Shown one piece after another: positions 44,228 to 52,969 of a stretch of 64,000 nt of DNA; within the stretch, counting starts at the first letter, position 1; each line of letters starts with the position of its first letter. The translations under genes and the position numbers were made by a program. The DNA lies in contig CAKTYZ010000009.1 in the NCBI GenBank assembly GCA_934635225.1, positions 1 to 64,000 on the forward strand, given 5' to 3'. The notes beneath the pieces were generated by a model that was not told the DNA's origin, made no database searches, and saw only the letters and a list, made by a program, of their open reading frames with translations. This DNA comes from an uncultured Kiritimatiellota bacterium. Its GTDB lineage: Bacteria; Verrucomicrobiota; Kiritimatiellia; RFP12; UBA1067.

Positions 44228-45277
44228 ATGGCGAAGGGAGAGAAGCCCGAAAGAAAGTCTGCGTATGCGCAGGCGGGCGTGAACATTGACGTGAAGATGG
44301 ATGCCGTCGGGTCCATTAAGCAAATGGTTGCCGCGACAAAGACAACGAATGTCATTGGCGGCATCGGCGCGTTTGGTGGGCTTCACAAGGTCCCTTCAGG
44401 GAAAGGGCAGATTCTTGTCGCTTCGACAGACGGCGTCGGCACGAAACTGAAGGTCGCCGCACTGATGAATCGCCACGATACGGTCGGACAGGATATCGTC
44501 AACCATTGCGTGAACGACATCCTCGTGCAAGGTGCGAAGCCTCTCTTCTTTATGGATTATGTCGGGACGGCGAAGGTCGATCCAGCGGTTTTCAAGAGCA
44601 TCGTTTCTGGTCTCTGCAAGGCCTGTAAGGCGAACAAGATGGCTCTTCTCGGCGGCGAGACGGCCGAGATGCCTGGTCTCTATCCTGTTGGAGAGTACGA
44701 CCTTGTAGGCACGATTGTCGGCTCGGTCTCGAAGAAAGGGCTCATTACCGGCAAGTCGATCCGTGCGGGTGATGTCGTCATCGGCTTCCCTTCGGGAGGT
44801 CTTCAGACGAACGGCTTCTCACTCGCGCGTCGCGTCATCTTTGACCTATGCCAGTACAGTTGGCAGGATAAGTTGCCGGGAACGAACCAGACGTTCGGCG
44901 ACGCGTTGCTTGCCGTTCACAGGAGCTTCCTCAAGCCTGTTTCAGCTTTGATGGCGAAGATTAAGATCAACGGCATGGCGCACATTACGGGCGGTGGCTT
45001 TCCGGACAACATTCCGCGTGTACTGCCGAAGACGGTCAATGTCGAGATCGATCGGAATGCCTGGGAGGTCCCGACAATCTTCAGGTTCATCCAGAATCAG
45101 GGCAAGGTTGACCGCGACGAGATGTATCGCGTGTTCAACATGGGCATCGGCTTCGTGGTGATTGTCGCCAAGCGCGATCTTGAGAAGGCGACGAACATCC
45201 TGAAGGCCGTGCATCAGCCCTACCATGTCATCGGCGTCTGCCGCAAGGGCACGGGCATTGTGACTTACGCGAATTAA
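44228..45277 (+). CDS. purM: Phosphoribosylformylglycinamidine cyclo-ligase
   Basis: PurM makes aminoimidazole ribonucleotide in purine synthesis. The 349-residue product has SAYAQAGVNID, VASTDGVGTKLKVA, DIVNHCVNDILVQGAKPLFFMDY, LLGGETAEMPGLY and THITGGG-like AHITGGGFPDNIPR. AAGGAGG is five bases before the ATG region. No clear promoter is seen in the short gap after fba. Confidence 0.96.
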   Translation: MAKGEKPERKSAYAQAGVNIDVKMDAVGSIKQMVAATKTTNVIGGIGAFGGLHKVPSGKGQILVASTDGVGTKLKVAALMNRHDTVGQDIVNHCVNDILVQGAKPLFFMDYVGTAKVDPAVFKSIVSGLCKACKANKMALLGGETAEMPGLYPVGEYDLVGTIVGSVSKKGLITGKSIRAGDVVIGFPSGGLQTNGFSLARRVIFDLCQYSWQDKLPGTNQTFGDALLAVHRSFLKPVSALMAKIKINGMAHITGGGFPDNIPRVLPKTVNVEIDRNAWEVPTIFRFIQNQGKVDRDEMYRVFNMGIGFVVIVAKRDLEKATNILKAVHQPYHVIGVCRKGTGIVTYAN

Positions 45278-45303
45278 AGGCATCCACATCCGAGAGAAAG
45301 CAC

Positions 45304-47121
45304 ATGAAAAGCAAACTCTTTTGCTGTGCGGCGCTTTTGGCCGCGTGCTGCAGCCTTTCCGCTGCAGAAGAAACCAAGATCGTCGTCGGAGAAGGAGACT
45401 CCGCCAAGACCTACGAACTCTCGAAGGTTGAGGACGCAAAAGCCTACGTTGACGCGTATGCGGATAACGTGCAGGCCGACAAGGCATTCAAGGCGCATGA
45501 GGCGCAGGCCTTGGCGACAGTGCGTCAGGCGGAGCCGCTATTTGGCAGTTGGTGGGCGATTTTCCCGCCGCTTCTGGCGATTCTGCTTGCGCTGATCACG
45601 AAGGAGGTCTATTCGTCTCTGTTTCTCGGCATTGTTTCGGGCGGCATTCTTTACGCGGTCAAGTCCAATGGGTTCTTCGGCATGTTTGAGACAGCGATTA
45701 CGCATGTCGTGCAGGCTGGTTTCATTGAGAAGGTCGCGGATCCCTATAACATAGGCATCCTCATCTTCCTCGTCCTGTTGGGCGCATTGGTCGCGATGAT
45801 GAACAAGACCGGCGCATCGTCGGCTTTCGGCCGTTGGGCGCAGACGCATATCAAGAGCCGCGTGGGGGCGCAGGTCGCGACGATCATTCTTGGCATGCTG
45901 ATTTTTGTCGATGATTACTTCAATTGCTTGACGGTGGGTTCGGTGATGCGCCCTGTGACACAGGCCAAGAAGGTATCGGCGGCGAAACTCGCATACCTTA
46001 TTGACGCGACAGCGGCTCCAATCTGCATCATCGCACCGATTTCCAGTTGGGCTGCGGCGGTTGCAGGCTTTGCGAAGGGTGCGGGCGCAGAAAGCGGCTT
46101 CTCGCTCTTCATCAGTGCGATTCCATACAACTTTTATGCGTTTCTGACGATTATCACGATGTTTGCGCTTGCGATTATGAAGTTTGACTTCGGGCCGATG
46201 CGCCGTCAGGAGACGGAAGTCGCGAGCGGGAAGCCAGACCTTGGTGCGTTAGAATGCGCAACAGAGGCCTTGGCAAAGAACGAACGAGGGCGCGTCATAG
46301 ATCTCGTGATTCCTGTTCTTGTGTTGATTGTCGCGTGCGTTGTCGGCATGATCTATTCGGGCGGCTTCTTCGAGAAGGGAGAATCCTACCATAGCTTCAT
46401 GGTGGCGTTTTCGAATTCGGACGCCTCGGTCGGCCTTGTGCTTGGCTCGATTGTCGCGCTCGTTTTCGCGGTCATCTTTTATGTCTGTCGTCGCGTCATC
46501 TCGTTCCGTGACTGCATGGACGGTTTCCCGGAGGGCTTTAAGGCGATGGTCCCGGCGATCATGATTCTCTGTTGCGCTTGGACGCTGAAAGGCATGACTG
46601 ACGCGCTGGGCGCGAAGGTGTTCATTTCCGACCTCATCAACGGACCTGCGGCGGGGCTCTTCAACTTCTTGCCGGCAATCATTTTCGTGATTGCCGTCAT
46701 CCTCGCGTTCTCGACGGGCACGAGTTGGGGCACGTTTGGCATTCTTATCCCAATTGTCCTCGCGGCGATTCCAGGCAGTTCGATGACGATTATCGCGGTT
46801 TCGGCCTGCATGGCCGGTGCCGTCTGTGGGGACCACTGCTCTCCGATCTCCGACACGACGATCATGGCGTCTGCGGGAGCGCAGTGCAATCACATCGTTC
46901 ATGTCAACACGCAGCTCCCGTATGCGCTTATGGTCGCGGCCGTCTCGTTTGTCGCGTATGTCGTCGCACCGTTCGTCGGCACGGTTTGGATTGCCCTGCC
47001 GCTCGCGATTGGCTTGATGCTTGCGACGCTTTTCTTCCTTCAACTTGTGCTGAAGGGGCCGGCGGAGAAGATCGGCGATGACGCGATTTCGCACAAGATG
47101 CGGCAGGTTGACGGAAAGTAG
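45304..47121 (+). CDS. NhaC-family Na+/H+ antiporter with exported N-terminal segment
   Basis: A 605-residue secondary transporter. The first 20 residues look like a signal peptide (KSKLFCCAALLAACCSLSA). A hydrophilic segment of about 55 residues comes next (to around 78), and then the transporter with about 11 helices. Family motifs: KEVYSSLFLGIVSGGILYA, VDDYFNCLTVGSVMRPVTQ, APISSWAAAVAGF, FSTGTSWGTFGILIPIV and GDHCSPISDTTIM. The exported head is not usual in NhaC proteins. It sits 26 bases after purM and 32 bases before the ABC locus. Confidence 0.9.
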   Translation: MKSKLFCCAALLAACCSLSAAEETKIVVGEGDSAKTYELSKVEDAKAYVDAYADNVQADKAFKAHEAQALATVRQAEPLFGSWWAIFPPLLAILLALITKEVYSSLFLGIVSGGILYAVKSNGFFGMFETAITHVVQAGFIEKVADPYNIGILIFLVLLGALVAMMNKTGASSAFGRWAQTHIKSRVGAQVATIILGMLIFVDDYFNCLTVGSVMRPVTQAKKVSAAKLAYLIDATAAPICIIAPISSWAAAVAGFAKGAGAESGFSLFISAIPYNFYAFLTIITMFALAIMKFDFGPMRRQETEVASGKPDLGALECATEALAKNERGRVIDLVIPVLVLIVACVVGMIYSGGFFEKGESYHSFMVAFSNSDASVGLVLGSIVALVFAVIFYVCRRVISFRDCMDGFPEGFKAMVPAIMILCCAWTLKGMTDALGAKVFISDLINGPAAGLFNFLPAIIFVIAVILAFSTGTSWGTFGILIPIVLAAIPGSSMTIIAVSACMAGAVCGDHCSPISDTTIMASAGAQCNHIVHVNTQLPYALMVAAVSFVAYVVAPFVGTVWIALPLAIGLMLATLFFLQLVLKGPAEKIGDDAISHKMRQVDGK

Positions 47122-47153
47122 GGATTTCACTCAAAGAAGCAAGGAGGACAATT

Positions 47154-47888
47154 ATGAAGAAACTGATGATTGCGTTGACGGCGGCTGCGGTTCTGTGTGG
47201 CTGTGCGAAAAAGGAAGACTCCCTTAAAATGATTACCGAGGCGACGTTCCCGCCTTATGAGTTTCTGCGCGGGCAGGAAATCGTCGGTATCGACGTGGAG
47301 ATTTGCAAGGCCGTTGCGGCAAAGCTCGGCAAGGCCTTTTCTGTTGAATCTGTGGATTTCGACTCGGTCATCCCGTCTGTCATGTCCGGCAAGGCCGACA
47401 TTGCGGCGGCCGGCATTACGGTGACTGAGGACCGAAAGAAAAACGTCGATTTCTCCGATGTCTATGCGAGGACGGAGATCGTCCTCATTTACAAGAAGTC
47501 GGCACCGCTTCTGACGGCGGCGGACTGCAAGGGCAAGCGCATTGGCGTTCAGGGCGGCAACACGGCCGAGACGATCGTCATCGAGCAGTTCAAGCAGGAG
47601 CCGGAGCGATTCCGTTCGGCAGCGGAGGCCTGTGCCGCTTTGAAAGCGGGGCGTTGTGACGGCGTTCTCGTGGATGTCGAACCGGCGAAGAATTGCGTCT
47701 TGGGCGAGAAGGAGCTGGCAATTGCGCCGACGCCAATCAATCTTGAGGAGTATGCCGTTGCGATTCGCAAAGGTCAGCCCGAACTGCTGAAGGCGATTAA
47801 CGAAACGATCGCCGAGCTCAAGGTGAGTGGCAAGATGGCCGAGATTCGCGCGAAATTCACGGCGGAGGCCGACCAGTTGAAGAAGTAA
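47154..47888 (+). CDS. Amino-acid ABC transporter substrate-binding lipoprotein 1
   Basis: A periplasmic family-3 solute-binding protein of 244 residues. The lipobox is VLCGC (Cys17), so it should be anchored in the membrane. The mature protein begins SLKMITEATFPPYEFLRG, GIDVEICKAVA, and includes GKADIAAAGITVTEDRKKNVDFS, typical of polar amino-acid binding proteins. It is clearly duplicated by the next gene. AAGGAGG precedes the ATG. Confidence 0.93.
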   Translation: MKKLMIALTAAAVLCGCAKKEDSLKMITEATFPPYEFLRGQEIVGIDVEICKAVAAKLGKAFSVESVDFDSVIPSVMSGKADIAAAGITVTEDRKKNVDFSDVYARTEIVLIYKKSAPLLTAADCKGKRIGVQGGNTAETIVIEQFKQEPERFRSAAEACAALKAGRCDGVLVDVEPAKNCVLGEKELAIAPTPINLEEYAVAIRKGQPELLKAINETIAELKVSGKMAEIRAKFTAEADQLKK

Positions 47889-47927
47889 GTCGATCAGAAG
47901 TCGAAAATGAAGGTTAGGGGTTCAGAC

Positions 47928-48662
47928 ATGAAGAAAATCGCGTTTTGGGGTGCATTGGCGGTGATGCTGGCGGGTTGCACGGCGAAGGACGAGTCTCTGA
48001 AAATGATTACCGAGGCGACATTCCCGCCGTATGAGTTCCTGCGCGGCAATGAAATCGTCGGCATTGACGTGGAGATCTGCAAAGCCGTTGCCATGAAACT
48101 CGGACGCACCTTTGCGGTTGAGTCCGTCAACTTCGATTCAGTCATCCCAACGGTCATCTCGGGCAAGGCCGATCTTGCGGCGGCTGGCATCACGGTGACG
48201 GAGGATCGCAAGAAGAACGTCGATTTCTCGATTCCCTATGTGAAGACGGGCATTGTTTTCGTCTACAAGAAGTCTTCGCCGTACGAGAAGGGAACGGACG
48301 CAAGGGGCAAGAAAGTTGGCGTGCAGAGCGGCACGACGAGCGAGGAGTTCGTTGTGGGACAGCTTCAGCAGCAGCCAGAGCGTTTTGATTCGCCCGCCGC
48401 AGCTGTCGCGGCGCTTAAGGCGGGACGCGTTGATGTTGTCATTGCAGACATCGACCCGGCAAAGAACTGTGTGAAGGGCGAAGCGGATTTGGCCGTTTCC
48501 GACTTCATCACGACGGAGGAATATGCCGTCGCCATCCGCAAGGGCCAGCCTGAACTTCTGACGGCGATCAATGAGACGATTGCCGAGATCAAGGCAAATG
48601 GTCAGCTTGCGAAGTGGGTTGTTGAATATACGGCTGAGGCGGACAAGCTGAAAGAGAAATAA
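47928..48662 (+). CDS. Amino-acid ABC transporter substrate-binding lipoprotein 2
   Basis: A tandem paralogue of the preceding gene with the same length (244 residues). Lipobox LAGC (Cys17). From SLKMITEATFPPYEFLRG to GITVTEDRKKNVDFS it is nearly the same as copy 1. It diverges in the second lobe (for example VQSGTTSEEF against VQGGNTAETI), the part that usually closes over the ligand. The ATG at 47928 is preferred over one at 47907 because it gives a normal lipoprotein signal and follows TAGGGG. Confidence 0.93.
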   Translation: MKKIAFWGALAVMLAGCTAKDESLKMITEATFPPYEFLRGNEIVGIDVEICKAVAMKLGRTFAVESVNFDSVIPTVISGKADLAAAGITVTEDRKKNVDFSIPYVKTGIVFVYKKSSPYEKGTDARGKKVGVQSGTTSEEFVVGQLQQQPERFDSPAAAVAALKAGRVDVVIADIDPAKNCVKGEADLAVSDFITTEEYAVAIRKGQPELLTAINETIAEIKANGQLAKWVVEYTAEADKLKEK

Positions 48663-48668
48663 GCGAGC

Positions 48669-49430
48669 ATGGTCCAGTTCCTTATCGACTACATCCAGCG
48701 CATTCGGCTTTTCCTTGTCCAGAACGGTCACGCGGTTTTGGACGACTTTCAGCTCTGTTTTGCCAAGAATGACCGCTGGCGGTATCTTTGGGATGGCCTT
48801 GGCGTCACGATTGAGGTTGCGTTGACGGCGATTGTGCTTGGCCTTCTGATTGGGTTTCTGGTCGCCATCATTCGTTCGTCGCACGACAAGTATGGTCACT
48901 TTCCCGTTCTCAACGCCCTCGCGAAGGTGTATTTGACGATTATTCGCGGGACGCCGATGGTGGTGCAGCTTTTGATTTGCTACTTTATTATCATGAAGTC
49001 CCTTGACAAGGTGGTGGTCGCGATTCTCGCCTTTGGCATCAATTCAGGGGCTTATCAGGCGGAGATCTTGCGTGCAGGCATTATGTCGATTGATCCTGGC
49101 CAAATGGAGGCCGGACGTGCACTGGGCCTTGGCTATTGGAAAACGATGCTTCGGATCATTCTGCCGCAGGCGATACGCAATGTTTTGCCGGCGCTCGGAA
49201 ACGAATTCATTGTCCTCATGAAGGATACGTCCATCGTCGGCTATATCGCGCTCCGTGACCTTGCCAAGGGCGGTGACATCATTCGTTCGCAAACGTATTC
49301 GGTCTATACGCCGTATTTGACGGTCGCGGCGGTCTATCTCGCACTGGTGATGACATTCACATGGCTTTTGGGCAAATTGGAGCGTCATCTTCGCAATACG
49401 GGCGCGGATGTCGTCCATAACGATTCGTAA
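48669..49430 (+). CDS. Amino-acid ABC transporter permease 1
   Basis: A 253-residue inner-membrane permease of the His/Glu/Gln type. It has about five helices and the EAA loop with GxxxxxxxxxLP, here MEAGRALGLGYWKTMLRIILPQAIRNVLPALGNEF, followed by KDTSIVGYIAL. The hydrophilic N-terminus of about 45 residues is longer than usual. It starts 6 bases after SBP 2 and ends 17 bases before the ATPase gene. Confidence 0.93.
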   Translation: MVQFLIDYIQRIRLFLVQNGHAVLDDFQLCFAKNDRWRYLWDGLGVTIEVALTAIVLGLLIGFLVAIIRSSHDKYGHFPVLNALAKVYLTIIRGTPMVVQLLICYFIIMKSLDKVVVAILAFGINSGAYQAEILRAGIMSIDPGQMEAGRALGLGYWKTMLRIILPQAIRNVLPALGNEFIVLMKDTSIVGYIALRDLAKGGDIIRSQTYSVYTPYLTVAAVYLALVMTFTWLLGKLERHLRNTGADVVHNDS

Positions 49431-49447
49431 GGATTTGTTCTGCTGTT

Positions 49448-50212
49448 ATGTCTGAAACACTTCTCCAGATTCAGGACCTGCGAAAGTCTTTCGGGAACCT
49501 TGATGTTCTCAAGGGGATTTCGACGGAGATTCGCAAGGGTGAGGTCGTCGTGATGATTGGGCCGTCAGGTGGCGGCAAGTCGACCTTTCTTCGTTGCATG
49601 AACCTTCTTGAACAGCCGACCGCCGGTTCGATTGTCTTTGACGGACTTGATATCATGCGTGCGGACGAGGCGACGAAGAATCGCGTCCGCAGTGAGATGG
49701 GAATGGTCTTCCAGCACTTCAACCTCTTTCCGCATCTGTCGATTCTTGACAATGTGACGCTTGCGCCGCGTCTTGTGCGCGGCAAGACGAAGGAGTCCGC
49801 CGAGAGACAGGCGCACGATTTGCTCTCGCGCGTCGGTTTGGCTGACAAGGCGGCGGCTTACCCGCAACAACTTTCGGGTGGTCAGAAGCAGCGCGTCGCA
49901 ATCGTCCGCTCGCTCGCGATGGAACCGAAGGTGATGCTCTTCGATGAGCCGACGTCGGCACTTGACCCCGAGATGGTTGGCGAAGTGCTGGATGTCATGA
50001 AGGATCTTGCGAAGAATGGCATGACAATGGTCGTCGTCACGCACGAAATGCGCTTTGCGCGTGATGTTGCAAGCCGCGTCCTTTTCTTGGAGGGCGGTAC
50101 GATTTCGGCCGAAGGTGCACCGGACGAGATCTTCGGGCAGAAGCACGAGGGCCGTCTGGGCGAATTCCTTGGCAAGATCCAGGGTGAACTTACCACGACA
50201 AAGGAGAACTAA
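49448..50212 (+). CDS. Amino-acid ABC transporter ATP-binding protein
   Basis: The 254-residue ATPase drives uptake. Walker A GPSGGGKS (38-45), Q-loop region MVFQHFNLFPH, signature LSGGQ (142-146), Walker B MLFDEP (D166, E167) and the switch His in VVVTHEMRFARDV. It resembles GlnQ/HisP proteins. It is the only ATPase among two permeases, so both may use it. Confidence 0.95.
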   Translation: MSETLLQIQDLRKSFGNLDVLKGISTEIRKGEVVVMIGPSGGGKSTFLRCMNLLEQPTAGSIVFDGLDIMRADEATKNRVRSEMGMVFQHFNLFPHLSILDNVTLAPRLVRGKTKESAERQAHDLLSRVGLADKAAAYPQQLSGGQKQRVAIVRSLAMEPKVMLFDEPTSALDPEMVGEVLDVMKDLAKNGMTMVVVTHEMRFARDVASRVLFLEGGTISAEGAPDEIFGQKHEGRLGEFLGKIQGELTTTKEN

Positions 50213-50989
50213 ATGAAGAAACTGATGCTCATCGCCGCTACGGCGTTTTCGTTCGTAGGCTGTTCCCAGCGTTCCACGCTCACCGACGGCAGGTTCGTCG
50301 TTGGTTTTGACGCCGATTTCCCGCCGTATGGCTATAAGGAAGGGACGGAATATAGGGGCTTTGACCTTGACCTTGCGCGTGCCGTCTGTGCTGCAAAGGG
50401 ATGGACCTTTGTCGCAAGTCCGATCAACTGGGACGCGAAAGACATGGAACTTGATTCGGGCGCGATTGATTGCATCTGGAATGGCTTCACGTTGCAGGGC
50501 CGTGAGAACGGCTACACGTGGACTGTGCCTTACATAGATAATTCGCAGGTTGTTCTTGTGAAGAAGGATTCGCCGATCAAGACGCTAAAGGACCTCTCGG
50601 GGAAGACTGTCGGCGTTCAGACGGATACGCCTGTCTTGAAAGCTCTGACGAAGGGCGGCGACAAGTACGACACGCTTGGCAAGACGTTCAAGAATCTTGT
50701 CGTTGTTCCAAACTATAATCAGGCCGTCAACGAACTCAATGCCGGTGCGGTTGATGCCGTGGCGATGGATCTTGGCGTCGCGAAGAAGAAAATGGCCGAT
50801 TTGCCCGGCAAGTTTGAGTTGCTGGATGAGATCGTCATGACCGAAACGTATGGCATCGGCTTTAAGAAGGGCAATGTCGCACTTAGGGACCTTGTCGAGA
50901 CCGAACTCAAGAAGCTCTTTGCGGATGGTACGGCGGCGAAGCTTGCGGTGAAGTACGGCATCGAGCCGAAGTCGCTCATTCTCAAGTAA
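50213..50989 (+). CDS. Amino-acid ABC transporter substrate-binding lipoprotein 3
   Basis: A third family-3 binding protein (258 residues), distinct from the first two. Lipobox FVGC (Cys17), then RFVVGFDADFPPYGYKEG, YRGFDLDLARAV, NWDAKDMELDSGAIDCIWNGFT and KTVGVQTDTPVLKAL, a pattern closer to cystine/glutamine-type receptors. The ATG directly follows the ATPase stop codon. Its own stop shares a base with the next permease start. Confidence 0.92.
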   Translation: MKKLMLIAATAFSFVGCSQRSTLTDGRFVVGFDADFPPYGYKEGTEYRGFDLDLARAVCAAKGWTFVASPINWDAKDMELDSGAIDCIWNGFTLQGRENGYTWTVPYIDNSQVVLVKKDSPIKTLKDLSGKTVGVQTDTPVLKALTKGGDKYDTLGKTFKNLVVVPNYNQAVNELNAGAVDAVAMDLGVAKKKMADLPGKFELLDEIVMTETYGIGFKKGNVALRDLVETELKKLFADGTAAKLAVKYGIEPKSLILK

Positions 50990-51639
50990 TGTCCTTTGCG
51001 GGCATGATCATGGATCTCCTCGGAGGCCTTGCGGTCTCTGTGGAGATTTTCATTCTGACGCTGCTCATTGCTTTGCCGCTGGGCTTTGTGATTGCCCTTG
51101 GACGGCTTTCGAGGAATCGGCTCGTGGCGGTGGCATTGCGCGTCTACATCTCGGTTGTGCGCGGCACGCCGCTCATGTTGCAGATCATGTTCGTCTATTT
51201 CGCGCCGTACATTCTCTTCAGGTTGCCGCTCTCGCACTATCCGCGTTTTTTGGCGACCGTACTGGCGTTTGCGCTCAATTACGCGGCGTACTTCGCCGAA
51301 ATCTATCGCGGCGGCATTCTTTCGATTGATCGCGGTCAGCACGAGGCGGCCGCCGCGCTTGGTTTCGCGAAGGGGCAGACGTTCTTTCGCATTATCCTTC
51401 CGCAGGTTGTCAAGCGCGTCATCCCGGCGATCGGCAACGAGGTTATCACGCTGGTGAAAGACACGTCGCTTGCGTTCACGATTGCCGTAACAGAGATGTT
51501 CACGATTGCGAAGCAGCTCTCTTCCTCAAACACGACGATGACGCCGCTGGTTGCCGCTGGCGTGTTTTACTACATCTTCAACTTCCTTGTCGCGTGGGCG
51601 ATGGAACGTTTGGAGAAGCACTACTCTTACTACGAATAA
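50989..51639 (+). CDS. Amino-acid ABC transporter permease 2
   Basis: A 216-residue permease with about five helices: VRGTPLMLQIMFVYF, NYAAYFAEIYRGGILSID, and the EAA loop HEAAAALGFAKGQTFFRIILPQ, then IGNEVITLVKDTSLAFTIAV. The TAATG start joins it tightly to SBP 3. It ends the ABC locus. Confidence 0.94.
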   Translation: MSFAGMIMDLLGGLAVSVEIFILTLLIALPLGFVIALGRLSRNRLVAVALRVYISVVRGTPLMLQIMFVYFAPYILFRLPLSHYPRFLATVLAFALNYAAYFAEIYRGGILSIDRGQHEAAAALGFAKGQTFFRIILPQVVKRVIPAIGNEVITLVKDTSLAFTIAVTEMFTIAKQLSSSNTTMTPLVAAGVFYYIFNFLVAWAMERLEKHYSYYE

Positions 51640-51680
51640 CATGGTTGCCGTCTTGACGCGCGTCTGTCTGCGGCAATTTG

Positions 51681-51689
51681 TGATATAAT
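51681..51689 (+). promoter_or_regulatory. Extended -10 promoter of the AI-2E-family gene, leaderless
   Basis: TGATATAAT ends at 51689 and GTGCGC leads into ATG at 51696, the same junction as before the GT4 gene at 13857. A T-tract lies upstream (ATTTG). No ribosome site is possible. Confidence 0.82.
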
Positions 51690-51695
51690 GTGCGC

Positions 51696-52787
51696 ATGAT
51701 TGAACTATCGGATACACAGAAGCGGACAATTGCGAGCGGGCTGACGGTCATCTCCGTTGCCATTGTCTTGACCTTCGTTGCGGTTGTCGCTTGGGGATTG
51801 CTCAAGGTGCTGGCTTTTGCGTCGGCGGCGATCATTCCGGTTCTGTTCGGTTTCTTCCTCGCGCTTTTCTTCAAGCCATACTATCTTTGGTGGAGAGGCC
51901 TTCTGAAGAATCCGTCTCTCGCGCTTGTCGTGATGCTGTTGACGGTCTTCTTGCCGGTCGGTTTCCTTCTGTGGTATGCGGGAGCGGTCATCATCGACCA
52001 GATTTCCAACCTTATGGCGCAGGGCCCCGCGCTTGTCCAGCAGGTCATTTCTTGGTTCCAGACGACATTCCCCAAGCTCCATGCACTTCTGTCTCAGTTC
52101 GGCTGGCCTGATGATTTGGACGAGATCTACACGAAATATGGCGCGACGGCCTTGCGGGCGGGAACAAGTGCGCTCAAGTGCCTGACGGGAGTCCTCTCGG
52201 CACTCGTTACGCTGATTTTCTTTGTCTTCTTTCTCATGACGAAGGATCGGCATGGGCGGGAGATGGTGGAGCACTTGCCGTTCTTGAAGCCCGAGACGCG
52301 CGACTTCCTTGCCGCACAGGTCGATGCGTTCATAGAGATTCTCGTCTCGTTTTTTCAGCGCCAGACTGTCATTTGCCTGATTGAGGGCGTCCTTTACGGA
52401 ACTGGGTTTTGGCTTGTTGGACTGCCTTATGGCTTTTTGGTCGGTTTCACGCTGGGAGTCTTGAACCTCATTCCGCTTTTTGGATCTGTCGTGTGTTTGC
52501 CGATTGCCTTGCCTCTTGCCTATTTCCCGCATGGCGGGTCGTTGACGCGTCTCTTTCTGGTTCTTGCGGTTTGGCTTGCGGGCCAGTTTCTGGACGGTTA
52601 TTTCATTACGCCGCGCATTCAGGGAGACAAGACGGGGCTTGGCTATGCGGGTGTCATCTTCAGTTTCTTTTTCTGGTCCACGGTCCTTGGACCCGTTCTC
52701 GGGATGCTTTTGGCCATTCCGCTTTCGGCTTTCTGCGTTGTCCTCTGGCGCGCCGTCCGAGACCGTTACATCCGGCCTGTCGTCTGA
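51696..52787 (+). CDS. AI-2E-family (PerM-like) membrane transporter
   Basis: A 363-residue membrane protein of the AI-2 exporter/PerM family. Two N-terminal helices (SGLTVISVAIVLTFVAVVAWG and FGFFLALFFKPYYLWW region) are followed by a hydrophilic segment (about 100-160) with many amphipathic helices. Further helices come next with the family motif LVGFTLGVLNLIPLFGSVVCLPIAL, then GQFLDGYFITPRIQGDKTGL. Members export autoinducer-2 or act as Na+/H+ antiporters; which applies is unknown. The first in-frame GTG at 51690 would lie before the expected start site. Confidence 0.9.
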   Translation: MIELSDTQKRTIASGLTVISVAIVLTFVAVVAWGLLKVLAFASAAIIPVLFGFFLALFFKPYYLWWRGLLKNPSLALVVMLLTVFLPVGFLLWYAGAVIIDQISNLMAQGPALVQQVISWFQTTFPKLHALLSQFGWPDDLDEIYTKYGATALRAGTSALKCLTGVLSALVTLIFFVFFLMTKDRHGREMVEHLPFLKPETRDFLAAQVDAFIEILVSFFQRQTVICLIEGVLYGTGFWLVGLPYGFLVGFTLGVLNLIPLFGSVVCLPIALPLAYFPHGGSLTRLFLVLAVWLAGQFLDGYFITPRIQGDKTGLGYAGVIFSFFFWSTVLGPVLGMLLAIPLSAFCVVLWRAVRDRYIRPVV

Positions 52788-52798
52788 CCGCCGCATGG

Positions 52799-52836
52799 GG
52801 TCTGTCGGTCGTTAGACGAACTCCTGTGGACAGACC
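52799..52836. other. Hairpin without T-run in the gap after the AI-2E-family gene
   Basis: GGTCTGTC (52799-52806) and GACAGACC (52829-52836) are perfect inverted repeats with a 22-base loop. It stands 12 bases after the stop codon. It may be a Rho-independent-like or mRNA-stabilising hairpin; there is no T tail. Confidence 0.5.
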
Positions 52837-52901
52837 GCGCCACCCTTGCCAGTGACCGTTCTTCTCCGCCTGAAATCTTTCTGCGCCCGTCGCACTCGGA
52901 A

Positions 52902-52912
52902 TTTGCTATACT
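52902..52912 (+). promoter_or_regulatory. Extended -10 promoter of the exbB-exbD-TPR operon
   Basis: TTTGC then TATACT at 52907-52912, followed by ATAAGAG. The first gene starts about 57 bases downstream. Confidence 0.72.
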
Positions 52913-52969
52913 ATAAGAGTTAGCGGTTCAGACTGGAGCGTGACGAAGCGAAGAAAGGCAAGAAGAATA

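Noticed and set aside
52940..52969. GTG start ten codons upstream for the ExbB-type gene
   Set aside because: It cannot be excluded, but the ten residues are only basic (TKRRKARRI) and the ATG start gives the usual ExbB beginning.
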